From: Branchiostoma floridae
Lineage: Eukaryota > Chordata > Leptocardii > Amphioxiformes > Branchiostomatidae
Length of the DNA stretch: 64,000 nucleotides
NCBI RefSeq assembly: GCF_000003815.2
Contig: NC_049986.1
Span: 24,334,952-24,398,951 of the forward strand
Reading direction: 5' to 3'
Position numbers and translations under genes: made by a program. Shown piece by piece: positions 24,401 to 33,557 of this stretch. The notes below the pieces were generated by a model. That model was given only the letters and a program-made list of their open reading frames with translations, was not told where the DNA came from and made no database searches. The stretch's first letter is position 1, and every line of letters begins with the position of its first letter.

Positions 24401-27400
24401 TAAATTGTACGAGATACACATATCTTACAGTGGGATACTGCCTGGGTGCTTGGTCAAACTACAACTTTTAGCCTACGTTGTAAGTTCTCCTGTACAAGCC
24501 TACATTACAGTCCGCATCACAGCACAGCATAAATGGTTATAACGGATGCGCCAAATGCCAATTAACTCAGACAACTGGATAGGATTTGGGAAAGGGTCAG
24601 ACGTTTCAGACAGCATCCATTATCTCTCGTCAGTAACTTTCTGACCGTTTCCAAAGTCATATCCACTGTTGCTTGAGTACGTGCTGTTTTTGGCGTATCT
24701 TACTACCTGGATGTCTAACCTTCTTCCACCACTATAACGGATGGTTCTGTTCCCCACAGATGTACAACGAGAAGCCCCTGCCCCACACCGTGGTGCCCTA
24801 CATGCTGACCCACATCTTCCCCACCACCATCTTGCCCAAGGTCATGACCCAGGTCCTGTACCAGACCATCCTGCCCTACGTCACCTTCACCCCTCAGGTC
24901 TACGAGCAGGTCATGCCTCTGGTAAGTACTGCTTTAACCTTGGAACCTTGGAACCCTGAACTCTAACCTCTCACCTTCTGTCACCTTCACCCCTCAGGTC
25001 TACGAGCAGGTCATGCCTCTGGTAAGTACTGCTTTAACCTTGAGACCCTGAACCCTAACCTTTCAACTTACCTCACCTTCACTACTTACATCTACGAGCA
25101 ATGACCAAGACCACTTACCTTCAACCTCACCTCTGATAAACTTAGATATAGCTTTGACTTCTTCCCCTAACCTCCAACCGTACCCCAACTCCATGGCCAC
25201 CATGATCTTTGATCATTAATAATACCTCCAGTAGTCATTACCTTAACCTTGAACCCTAGCCTGTCTCTGCATAGCATATCTTTTATATTTCATTGTTTAC
25301 AACAGCTTATACCCAAACCGTCATTCGTATCATTACAATGATAAAGGTAAAATCAAGGTATTATTACAATGGAAAATATCTTGTTAAGTGATTTCGAGTC
25401 ACCCATGCTTGTTGCAGTTGCATTAACCCCATATGTTTAATCCCCCAGCTGCAGAGCCACATGTACTTCCAGTTCCAGACCTACCTGCCCGAGCTGCTGC
25501 CTAAGATCCTCATCGACACCATGCCCATCGTGAGTACACAGATATATGCTCATATGATAAACATTTTCAAAATGCGTTTTGACCAATCATGGAAAAGCCT
25601 CATCTGTAACTACACAGGCAATCGCGTCTATAATCCTATAGTGTGTATGTTTGCAAATGCGTTAACATTTTGGTTGCTGTTAGCAAGACCTGTACACAAA
25701 TGGGTCAGTAAACTACAAACAGTTTTACACTTGTTTGTTTGTTTGTTTGTTTGTTTACCCGAGCTGAAGGAGCAGATGACCTCTACACGACTAAATGGGT
25801 CAGTAAACTAGAGGCAATTTTACACTTCACTTACATATTTGCTTGTTTGTTTGTTTGTTTGTTTACCTTAGCTGGAGGAGCAGCTGACCGTCGAGCCCTG
25901 GAAGAGCCCCCTGATCAACATCCTGCCCGTCATGACCCAGTACCTGACCATGATGGAGACTCCCATCTTCAAGAACTTCGTCAACCGCTACACCAACCCC
26001 ATCTGGAAGCAGCCCTACTACGAGACCTTCCTGCAGAGGATGTTTGTAAGTTTTTTCCCTGTTTCTCTATGGTAAAACTACATTGCAGCGTTAAGGCGTC
26101 TAGCACTCATCAGTAGGTTCCACATCAAAAGACCATTGGGATCGAAAGTAACAGCTAGTGCTATTACAATATCACAATGTTCATCCCTAGAACTAATTAA
26201 CATTGTCAACAAGCGGAAAGTCTACATATTGCTTTTCCGTATCTTTTCTCACTTAGCCTTCGTGAAACATCATAGTCCTAATCTTTGGCCCACTGTTTAT
26301 TTTACGTCTTCCTTGCTAGCTTCGATCTATGAACATTTTCTGAAGGAAGATAGTATCGGATCTTAAGCTCTCTGTTCCCCCCTCAGGAGCACCGTGAGAA
26401 CCTGTGCGAGTCCTGCTCCGGCTACAAGGACCACCGCTGCACCGAGACCGTGTCCGAGCCCTTCTACCACTACAAGGGCAGCATGCACTGCCTGAAGGAC
26501 CTGCGTGGGGACATCACCTTCCTGGAGTCTCACCTCATCGAGGATCTGATCAACGACGTCGAGATCCGCAAGAGGGACCTCATGCTCGTCTGCCCCAGCG
26601 GTAAGACACCAGAGAACACTGAAGACAACATAGAACGTCTTAACGAAATGATTTAATATCAACATTACAATATATGTAACACTGTCCACGCATATGTATA
26701 ATAGTCTCAGTCTATGGATTTAGTGACAAGATCGTTACAGTTTAGATTTGATAGATAAGATCGATCCAGAAGGACATCATGCTCGTCCGCCGTTAATACC
26801 GATGCGACAACTATGATCCAGAGTTGGGCCACAATAACATTTCAAGTTAAATAAAACATCTAACATTGGCCACTTTGGACACACAATCGTCCCCTCTATA
26901 ACACCTCCATCCCGCTTATGGTATTTTCCAGGCAAGACCATCCAGTACGTGAACCACGAGTCCATCCTCAAGTGCAACTTCGGATCCGTGCCCATGCCCG
27001 TCATGATGACCTCTCACCTCAAGGACGGCAAGTAGCCCTTCATCACATTCCTTAAGGGATCTGTTATGATTTCAAGACCTCGCTAAGGAAAACAGTATTT
27101 GGGGAGAAGCAAAACATTGTAAATGGGCTCACCGTATTGTCATCTAGAAAGCTGATGGCACTCTAAAAGCTCAATATGGACTTTTTTACTTGGCAGAGTT
27201 AACAATATACATCGTGACCTACTGACGAAAAAAATACTCAAGAGCTTGCGTTGCACCTACAGCATTGCAAAGATGATGTCTCTTACTAGGTTCTTGTTTA
27301 ACTACCTGCCCAAGGCTGTATTTGAAGCTTTGTTAGTTTCGAACACCTGTATTTGAAGCTTTGTTAGTTTCGAACACCTGGAGTCTTAGCCATTTCTAAG

Positions 27401-30400
27401 ATTCTAACCACGTTTCTTCCTTTGTGCAGGCATCTGGCGCTGGAAGGTGACCAAGGCTCTGCTGGAGGCCCAGAAGATCTTCAGCACCAGCAGCCAGAAC
27501 GAGTGGGGCTTCCACATGTTCGGCGAGCACTCCTGCTTCCACCACAAGTGCATCCAGCTCAGCCCCATCAGCCTGGTCAACCAGACCTACGAGATCACCC
27601 TGGGCTCCATGCTCGTGCACTCCATGGAGGCGCTCATCCTGCCATCTACCTGTAAGTCCTGCAATTCTCAAGCTTAGACTAATCTAGCTCAGCTAGCCTA
27701 ATCCAGATTAAAGTTCAACCAGACCTACGAGATCACCCTGGGCCCCATGCTCATGCACTCTCTGGAGGCTCTCATCCTGCCATCTACCTGTAAGTCCAGC
27801 AATCTTCTATCTAGCACAGCTTAGCTTAATCCGGATTAAAGATAATCCAGACCTACGAGATCACCCTGGGCCCCATGCTCACGCACTCTCTGGAGGCTCT
27901 CATCCTGCCATCTACCTGTAAGTCCAGCAATCTTCTACCTAGCACAGCTTAGCTTAATCCGGATTAAAGATAATCCAGACCTACGAGATCACCCTGGGCC
28001 CCATGCTCATGCACTCCCTGGAGGCACTCATCCTGCCATCTACCTGTAAGTCCTGCAATCCTCAAGCTTAGACTAGTATAGCTCAGCATAGCTTAATCCG
28101 GATTGAGGTTCAACCAGACCTACGAGATCACCCTGGGCCCCATGCTCATGCACTCCATGGAGGCTCTCATCCTGCCATGTACCTGTAAGTCCAGCAATCT
28201 TCTATCTAGCACAGCTTAGCTTAATCCGGATTAAAGATAATCCAGACCTACGAGATCACCCTGGGCCCCATGCTCATGCACTCCCTGGAGGCTCTCATCC
28301 TGCCATCTACCTGTAAGTCCTGCAAACCTCAAGCTTAGACTAATCTAGCCTAATCCAGATCAAAGTTAANNNNNNNNNNNNNNNNNNNNNNNNNNNNNNN
28401 NNNNNNNNNNNNNNNNNNNNNNNNNNNNNNNNNNNNNNNNNNNNNNNNNNNNNNNNNNNNNNNNNNNNNNNNNNNNNNNNNNNNNNNNNNNNNNNNNNNN
28501 NNNNNNNNNNNNNNNNNNNNNNNNNNNNNNNNNNNNNNNNNNNNNNNNNNNNNNNNNNNNNNNNNNNNNNNNNNNNNNNNNNNNNNNNNNNNNNNNNNNN
28601 NNNNNNNNNNNNNNNNNNNNNNNNNNNNNNNNNNNNNNNNNNNNNNNNNNNNNNNNNNNNNNNNNNNNNNNNNNNNNNNNNNNNNNNNNNNNNNNNNNNN
28701 NNNNNNNNNNNNNNNNNNNNNNNNNNNNNNNNNNNNNNNNNNNNNNNNNNNNNNNNNNNNNNNNNNNNNNNNNNNNNNNNNNNNNNNNNNNNNNNNNNNN
28801 NNNNNNNNNNNNNNNNNNNNNNNNNNNNNNNNNNNNNNNNNNNNNNNNNNNNNNNNNNNNNNNNNNNNNNNNNNNNNNNNNNNNNNNNNNNNNNNNNNNN
28901 NNNNNNNNNNNNNNNNNNNNNNNNNNNNNNNNNNNNNNNNNNNNNNNNNNNNNNNNNNNNNNNNNNNNNNNNNNNNNNNNNNNNNNNNNNNNNNNNNNNN
29001 NNNNNNNNNNNNNNNNNNNNNNNNNNNNNNNNNNNNNNNNNNNNNNNNNNNNNNNNNNNNNNNNNNNNNNNNNNNNNNNNNNNNNNNNNNNNNNNNNNNN
29101 NNNNNNNNNNNNNNNNNNNNNNNNNNNNNNNNNNNNNNNNNNNNNNNNNNNNNNNNNNNNNNNNNNNNNNNNNNNNNNNNNNNNNNNNNNNNNNNNNNNN
29201 NNNNNNNNNNNNNNNNNNNNNNNNNNNNNNNNNNNNNNNNNNNNNNNNNNNTCAGATCACAATGGGCCCATGCATGCTCATGCCCTGAATGCCATCTAAC
29301 TGTAAGTCCTACAACTTTTCAAGATTAGGGTAAATCTAACCTTATATCTGGGTTAGAGGTTAACCAGGCCTATGAAATTACAAAGGGTCAAAACTTCATA
29401 TAGAACCTCACCGACTTTTGTGCTTGTGACTCCTGTCACAAGCACACAACCCCCAAGCCAACACCGAATCAAAACGCAATATTTCTATAATGACAAACTT
29501 GTTTCTGTTCTTAAAATCCTGCTGTCCTTTCCACAGTCGAGTACCACCCCAGGCCATTCATCTCAGATAAGCTTACAATAGACGTCGACAATAGGCGTAG
29601 ACAGGATAGAAACACTTTTGGTCTTCACGAACCCTATTATATAAAATAATGTTCTCGTCCTTTTCCACAGTCGAGTACCACCCGTACATCAACAAGTACA
29701 CCGCCCACGGCCAGACCTTCACCAACGTGGTGTTCCAGCGCGACTACACCTGCAACGCCATCGTTCAGGACCTGACCTGCTACGGCGAGTCCATCAACCG
29801 CACCGTCTTCATCAACCGCGTCGGCAAGAAGATCCCCTACAACATGCGTATGTGCAGGTATGGTACACCCCTACTTACCTATAGCTAGCCTTAACCCTTG
29901 TCCTAAGCCTTCTGAGCTCAAGCCTTAACAACCGCACGTACAGTCGCCAACAAGTATACGTGGGCAAGAAGATCCTTTATCTTGTCGACAATACTTCTCA
30001 CCTAAATCGCAACATTCACATGTGAAGGAAAATATCACTTCCATCTACTCATATGGCCATACCCCCGCTGCTCTTTTTAAAATGCGATGACACTGACGTC
30101 ATCCAGGGACGATGTAGATTCTGTAGCCTTCATTTTGTGATGCATGCCAACTGTAATACATTTTGTAATGTACCTTAACGGAAGGGAGGCATAGTTTAAT
30201 CAGCAAGATACGATATGAAGGTAAACATTGTTTGCTTGCAAATGTTACCTCTCTAGTTTAACGCTGAATGTTTTGTCCCCTGCAGCCGCCCCACCACCTT
30301 CGTGCGCAAGTACGTTGAGTTCACCTGCGAGACCGGTCTGGGCTACATCAAGTCCGTGATGATGCCCACCGCCTGCGAGTACGTGCCCTGCGACGAGACC

Positions 30401-32076
30401 ATCTACGTGCCCACCTGGTCCGTGGACGAGTACTGGAAGCTTCCCGAGCACAGCTACGAGCCTGAGCAGTGGGAGAGGGACATGTGGAGCCACCACCTCT
30501 GGGGTAATTGGATTTGCATTTTTTGTAGTCTTATATTATACTGCATTTTAGATCTGTCTTTAATGTGTATGGTGCACGACAGCAGCATTCCAAAATGTAC
30601 ATGGTGCACAACAGCAGCATTCCACTGTCTGTTGTATCATATTGGTTTATTGCAATTCAAATAAGGAGAAAGGTGAGCACAGGTTTCTTAGTAATAACAC
30701 GGTCCACGGTTTGCAATGTGCATACAGATGGTCAATATCTGACTTGCAAACAGTTTTTATCTAGACCAATTGCTAATACATGTCTAGTGGTACGGCCACG
30801 AATCATGGCCATCTACTGTCCAGGGAGGAAAAGTTAAAGAGACTGGGACAGGCATGAAACTAACTAAAAGCGAGACAATAAACCATCAGCTTTCATAATC
30901 TTTGATACCTCAATGTCCATTTATTAATCAGTGATTGATCAATATGTTATTGACAGGTTATTGATTGTTTATTGGTCCTTTCACAGTAACGAGCAGTTCT
31001 GGATGCGCACGAGCTGTCCACAACTGGTTCGAGGACATCCAGGTTCCCGAGTCCCAGATCACCGTGACTCCCTTCGGCACCTGCACCAAGCTGCACAAGT
31101 CCTACCTGGACGTGTTCGGCGTCGTGCCCAAGCACACCTCCGCTCTCACCTCCATCCTCAAGCAGAAGACCATCATCAAGAAGCCATTCACTGATGTGAG
31201 TAGATCTCTCTGACATCTTGCACGTCTTTCCAGAGAAAGAGAAAGAACTAGAGCTCTAGCAGCAAAGTAGGGAAACCTTCAGCTTTGACAGTATCTGATG
31301 TCTTCAATGTCGATTTATCAGCAATAGATCGATAGGTTATTGATTGTACCATCATCAAGAAGCCATTCACTGATGTGAGTAGAACAAAGCCAGATATCCA
31401 AGATATCTGACCCTTACATCCCTCATGACCTCAATGAAAAGCGGCCTGCAGGCCGATTCAAGCTTCTTATGAATAAATTAAGTTCAAAGGAGTATCCAAG
31501 ATATCAGATTTTTTTCTTTGAAATCTTCTCTGCCTTTCTCAAGGAGGGGAAGAAAACAAAAAAAACTCCCAACATCAATAGAAAGACGTAGAAGTTGCCA
31601 TCATAAGGAAAAAAAAAATACAAGTAGAATTGCTCCCTATCTCCTAGTGTTTCTTAATATACATCTGCTAAATGTATTTCTTGTGATAAGTGTTTCTTTG
31701 AGAAAAATGGTGAAGAAAAATACTTCAAGTTCTCAAAATGTCAAATTTTGCAATGTAAAATTTGTTAGCCCTAGGCCTAATTCTGCAACTTTAAGATGCT
31801 GTAAAACATAATGCATTCGTATCTCCAGGCTCTGTATTTTTTTCGACTACTAGTATATCTCCGCGACTCGACCTCTGCTTGGAGAGTAATGCATTCGTAC
31901 ATTGAACAGAAATATATTATTTATTCTTCCTACATGATCAGCTCCTTAAATCTCTTGTTCTTAACCTTGTTCCTTCTCCTCCCGTTCTCCAGGTGTGCGA
32001 GTACAGGTGGGAGGGCGTCTACTGGCACCCCGAGTGGCTGCACATGCACATGCCCATGTGTGAGATCCATCATTAG
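12079..32076 (+). CDS. Transferrin-superfamily secreted protein resembling echinoderm major yolk protein (toposome), 24 exons
   Basis: Exons: 12079-12130, 14570-14711, 15066-15174, 16065-16305, 16649-16739, 17361-17473, 17855-18021, 18593-18688, 19365-19544, 20319-20492, 20950-21185, 21824-22003, 22410-22601, 23055-23211, 24760-24921, 25449-25529, 25872-26045, 26387-26600, 26932-27027, 27430-27651, 29671-29857, 30286-30503, 30987-31195, 31993-32076. All phases agree and the sum is 3777 bases (1259 codons with stop). Exon codons end almost always in G or C, as in very highly expressed genes. The product is a signal peptide, two diverged transferrin lobes, a cysteine-free insertion in lobe 2, and a Cys-containing C-terminal extension. 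This order matches sea-urchin major yolk protein, except that no WAP domain precedes lobe 1. Oddities are an in-frame TAG at 23155 and a GC donor at 27028. A role as abundant secreted egg or coelomic protein is inferred from family. Confidence 0.85.
12131..14569 (+). other. Intron 1 of the yolk-protein-like gene
   Basis: Contains the pogo-like MITE (14293-14466) and a diverged repeat (about 13017-13100 and 13218-13302, both with CCCCTCCA and TGACATG). No further exon with matching phase was found. Confidence 0.6.
14293..14466. mobile_element. Short pogo/Tigger-like MITE
   Basis: The ends are inverted repeats beginning CAGTAGAAGCC and including TTAATTGCAC, flanked by TA at 14291-14292 and 14467-14468. 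CAGT...ACTG ends with TA duplications are typical of pogo-type transposons. At 174 bases it has no coding capacity. Confidence 0.78.
14570..19544 (+). CDS. Transferrin lobe 1 and start of lobe 2 (exons 2-9)
   Basis: The lobe opens DPVRWCVTSECELQKCERM, then WTCVLASSKEQCMKW and YADVVMTKGEDIYTG, copying the cysteine spacing and the ADAVTLDxG region of transferrins. Exon 4 gives LAVVPKSS, TWRDLEGVTTCH and SCVPG; exons 5-7 give LCELCGSED, ASRCLTEGKGQVTFL, YKLVCRDNTEELDSW and SCHMGYLPRPTLL, all in transferrin order. By hand alignment the iron ligands Asp63 and Tyr95 and the anion-binding Arg124 are replaced (Lys, Ser/Ile and Pro), so canonical Fe-carbonate binding is unlikely. Exon 9 carries RFCVYNKESYHKC, the start of lobe 2. 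Confidence 0.8.
14712..14860 (+). repeat. TCTG repeat and decayed copy of exon 2 with its donor
   Basis: A (TCTG/TTTG)n run at about 14722-14768 is followed at 14769-14852 by a degraded copy of the second half of exon 2 (GAGCGCATGGTTACGGAGTT) ending in the same GTCAGTAC donor. The copy contains TAG and deletions, so it is not coding. Confidence 0.8.
15515..16064 (+). repeat. Four tandem partial copies of the start of exon 4
   Basis: Copies of the acceptor plus the first 60-90 exon bases (ACTCTGGGTGTGTCCAAGCA) begin at 15525 (acceptor mutated to CAA), 15661, 15796 and 15919, before the real exon at 16065. Each is followed by TTTG/TCTG-rich spacer. The coding parts stay recognisable but all break off after CCCAAGTCCTC. 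Confidence 0.85.
16787..17010 (+). repeat. 17-base minisatellite in intron 5
   Basis: About a dozen tandem units of CACAGCATAACTTCATC/G, with slight variation at both ends. Confidence 0.9.
18121..18230 (+). repeat. Two partial copies of the 3' end of exon 7
   Basis: 18121-18162 repeats the last 42 bases of exon 7 (ACATCAACACTCTGCA...) and keeps a GTAGGA donor. 18198-18227 is a shorter third copy with a lost donor. Confidence 0.8.
18735..18960 (+). mobile_element. LINE 3' coding fragment in intron 8
   Basis: One frame reads YRCALCGRDCHSRTGLYSH followed by CRRCRAD, the zinc-finger-like C-terminus typical of some non-LTR retrotransposon reverse transcriptases. It is preceded by KRTLQPSQ. It is a 5'-truncated fragment in the same orientation as the host gene. 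A related fragment occurs at about 62040-62155 on the minus strand. Confidence 0.65.
19855..20318 (+). repeat. 115-base tandem array of the start of exon 10
   Basis: Acceptor plus the first 55-60 exon bases (GTGAACGAGATCAGCTGGG) recur at 19974, 20089 and 20204 before the real exon at 20319, with an exact 115-base period. A decayed unit lies at about 19860-19973. Each copy has an intact CCACAG acceptor but reaches TGA soon after ATGCACTTC. Confidence 0.9.
20319..22003 (+). CDS. Transferrin lobe 2, first part (exons 10-12)
   Basis: WGCVLATSQLECMKM and CDIVSTDAMQTFIGG correspond to the second-lobe motifs with an Asp at the first iron-ligand position. YTVGVMLKDT, LNTCHAGVSHPSSFHYPIG and HSCLPGSKHW follow in transferrin order. 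The Arg of the anion site is again replaced by Pro and the Tyr ligand is shifted. N-glycosylation sequons cluster here (NGT twice, NMT, NHT, NFT, NVT). Exon 12 passes straight into the cysteine-free insertion after SCLPG. Confidence 0.75.
21435..21463 (+). repeat. Relic of the 3' end of exon 11
   Basis: GGATCCATCTTCGAGTCCGT then CGACAAG repeats the end of exon 11, about 270 bases downstream of it. A fainter relic lies near 21585. Confidence 0.65.
22410..26045 (+). CDS. Cysteine-free insertion in lobe 2 (exons 13-17)
   Basis: From residue about 541 (late exon 12) to 855 (start of exon 18) there is no cysteine, in a protein otherwise rich in them. The segment is built of loosely repeated amphipathic pieces with Pro, Thr, Tyr and Leu (FTPEYIKEML, TPELMKNMI, TPEFLKTIF, FTPQVYEQVM, LPELLPKIL). 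Sea-urchin toposome is described as having a cysteine-less insertion of roughly this length at this place. Exon 14 contains the in-frame TAG (codon 692); the same frame stays open on both sides. Confidence 0.75.
22766..22960 (+). other. Possible exon relic in intron 13
   Basis: After a good acceptor (TTTTTCCCTTGCACAG) an open frame contains NFTPEFTKDLKPYYQSL, similar in style to VFTPEYIKEML of exon 14. The phase required by exon 13 meets TAG at once, and no matching donor follows. It is perhaps a decayed duplicate of an insertion-domain exon. Confidence 0.3.
23212..24026 (+). repeat. Tandem array of about 23 copies of the exon 14 splice donor
   Basis: The last bases of exon 14 with its donor (CCTACCTCCACCGTAAGTAC) are repeated about 23 times. 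The first units are 45 bases (with AAGCACCTCATCAGCATG), then mixed units of about 50-75 bases; the last nine or so are short units of 18-19 bases. Almost every unit has a consensus GTAAGT; the last has GTAAGA. Confidence 0.92.
24228..24300 (+). mobile_element. Short interspersed repeat fragment
   Basis: CCTCAATGGAAGCGGCCTGC and following bases resemble 31428-31482, which ends in TATGAATAAATTAA. Probably 3' remnants of one LINE family. Confidence 0.4.
24975..25110 (+). repeat. Copies of the 3' end of exon 15 with donor
   Basis: 24978-25021 repeats TCACCTTCACCCCTCAGGTC and the rest of the exon end, with GTAAGT at 25022. A weaker third copy sits at about 25074-25100. Confidence 0.82.
25735..25871 (+). 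repeat. TTTG repeat and decayed copy of the start of exon 17
   Basis: At about 25757-25785 an AG acceptor followed by CTGAAGGAGCAGATGACC repeats the exon 17 start (CTGGAGGAGCAGCTGACC) with its TTTG-rich upstream tract, about 107 bases before the real exon. Confidence 0.75.
26387..27651 (+). CDS. Transferrin lobe 2, second part (exons 18-20)
   Basis: Transferrin signatures resume with NLCESCSGYKDHRC, GSMHCLKDLRGDITFL, DLMLVCPSGK and the CxxxxCxxL pattern at GEHSCFHHKCIQL. TYEITLGSMLVHSMEAL matches the TYEKYLGxxYVxAV end of transferrin lobes. Exon 19 must splice from a GC donor (27028, GCAAGT) to 27430; the phase fits only there, and reading through the donor meets TAG after Lys. Confidence 0.75.
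26764..26797 (+). repeat. Decayed copy of the 3' end of exon 18
   Basis: GAAGGACATCATGCTCGTCC followed by GCCGTTAATA resembles the exon 18 end and donor; the donor is lost. Confidence 0.6.
27317..27383 (+). repeat. 34-base tandem duplication in intron 19
   Basis: CTGTATTTGAAGCTTTGTTA and following bases occur twice in direct succession. Confidence 0.8.
27715..28369 (+). repeat. Tandem array of the 3' end of exon 20 with donor
   Basis: Five copies of the last 75 or so bases of exon 20 (ACCTACGAGATCACCCTGGG ... CATCTACCT/GTAAGTCC), period about 130 bases, with donors near 27790, 27918, 28046, 28184 and 28313. The array enters the N gap; a more decayed copy emerges after it at about 29252-29302. 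Confidence 0.9.
28370..29251. other. Assembly gap (882 N)
   Basis: Unknown bases inside the exon 20 duplicate array, probably an unresolved stretch of the same tandem repeat. Phases of exons 20 and 21 match across it, so a missing exon is possible but not required. Confidence 0.97.
29521..29565 (+). repeat. Relic of the start of exon 21
   Basis: TTTCCACAGTCGAGTACCAC at 29528-29547 repeats the acceptor and first bases of exon 21, 136 bases upstream of it. Another relic of the exon 21 end (GTGGGCAAGAAGATCC) lies at about 29959-29975. Confidence 0.75.
29671..32076 (+). CDS. C-terminal extension with cystine-knot-like cysteines (exons 21-24)
   Basis: About 232 residues follow the transferrin part and contain ten cysteines, including YTCNAIVQDLTCYGES, MRMC, FTCETGLGY and TACEYVPC. 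The CYGES piece resembles the CxGxC of C-terminal cystine knots with the second Cys replaced, in line with the modified cystine knot reported for sea-urchin toposome. The stop is TAG at 32074-32076 after EIHH. I do not recognise a domain in exons 23-24 beyond this. Confidence 0.65.
31348..31383 (+). repeat. Copy of the 3' end of exon 23 with donor
   Basis: ACCATCATCAAGAAGCCATT CACTGAT then GTGAGTAGA repeats exon 23 and its donor 181 bases downstream. Confidence 0.85.
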
Positions 32077-32194
32077 GACCTTACCTTAGCGTCGTCGTGT
32101 AGAAATTAGGACTTCCAACTTTTACTACCTTTCTACCTTGTTTCGTACTTTCTTTTCGTAGGTTTAAGACTTTCCATGTCTTTTGTCTGCAGAA

Positions 32195-32200
32195 AATAAA
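32195..32200 (+). terminator. Polyadenylation signal of the yolk-protein-like gene
   Basis: AATAAA lies 119 bases after the stop codon, followed by TGTG-rich sequence suitable for 3' end processing. Confidence 0.75.
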
Positions 32201-33557
32201 ATATGTGTATACCAAGCATATTTGGAGTTGTCTTTACTGAGTTCTGAATAAGGTGTGGGAACATAGAAGCACCAGCGAGAACAATATTAGGCAAGACATG
32301 TGTGGGGAATGGTAGGAAGAGTCCGTAGGCTCAAATATAAGACAATCTACATTATGAACAAGACCAGAACACATCCAGAACGAAAGAACGAAATCCAGAA
32401 CTTCTGCTTAAGTACAAAAGGTTGCAAAGAAGGGAGGTGGGGGGTGGACGAAATTGAGGTTGACCTGAAATGGCTGTCCAACAAGCTTAAGGGGGACCAA
32501 ACATACCAAGTAGCATCACAATCAACCCAGAGGTTGATTTTTTTTTAAAGCTGACAAACATCCAGAATCACACAGACACAAACATGCAAATACCTCCATT
32601 TTCATGAACATAATAACTTGAAGGCAATCAAAGATGACAAACTCCATTCCATCCTTTAATCTACTGTTTTGTAAACCTTTCTCACAAATTATTCAGCAAA
32701 TGCATGGCAGTACTAAGTTTGCATTGTGTATTTTGGGAATCGTATTTGAAGTAAAAGAAAAGCTTGAAACCTCTCATCTCAAGATTTCACGCTTCATATA
32801 TTGATAAAGAATCATAATTAATGTAATATCATTAACACTTTTGCATTTAGCAATGGACCATTCAGGATAATAATTTTTGACAAGCACAAATGAAGTCAAT
32901 GACAGTTTCAGCAACAGGATTCTATGACAAGAATTAGTCATATCATTTATTCATCTTAATTTTCAATTTAGTATTACAGAAATTCTACCAACTCTAAATC
33001 TAATCCTCTGACCTGTAATCATCACTAGTACATACATGGATACGTGGGGAGTGCGGAGTCTTTTAACTTTTAAAAGTTCTGTTTGGGCAAGTTTACGGCC
33101 ACCAATACGAATAATTGCAAACAAACTTTGGGTCATATAAATTCAATTTCATGATTTTTAGTTCCATAAAAACTGCATATTAACTGGAAGATCATCAACA
33201 ACATGAAAACATTATCTGAGGGATGTCTGTACTTTGGTACACATAGTTTGATCAGTCAGAAGGTTTCACCTGCATGTTGCTACCCCAGTATACTTACTTA
33301 CTTTACTTTGGTCAAGCTTCCGCTCGAGCCAAGCTTGAAAGTTGTCTCCACTCCTCCCTATCTTTCATCAAGGACTGGATTTCGCTCACATCAAATAGGT
33401 ATACTGCCCCAGTATAGTATGACAAAAACTCACAAGGAAATGCTATATATATATATCATACAGGACTTGGTGTTAGCAGAAATGGATGTCATTTGAACAG
33501 AACTGAACTGAACTGTTCTGAAAGTTGAACTGGAACCGACCATCACACAGATGTTAC
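32201..33557. other. Intergenic region between convergent genes
   Basis: The 3' ends of the yolk-protein-like gene and CWC27 face each other across this AT-rich stretch. Part of it must be the CWC27 3' UTR. A repeat-like segment with TCAAGCTTCCGCTCGAGCC lies at about 33295-33400. No exon was recognised. Confidence 0.55.

Noticed and set aside
31518-31811. Open frame of 97 codons in the last intron of the yolk-protein-like gene
   Set aside because: AT-rich, Lys-rich chance frame without splice phase match or the gene's codon bias.
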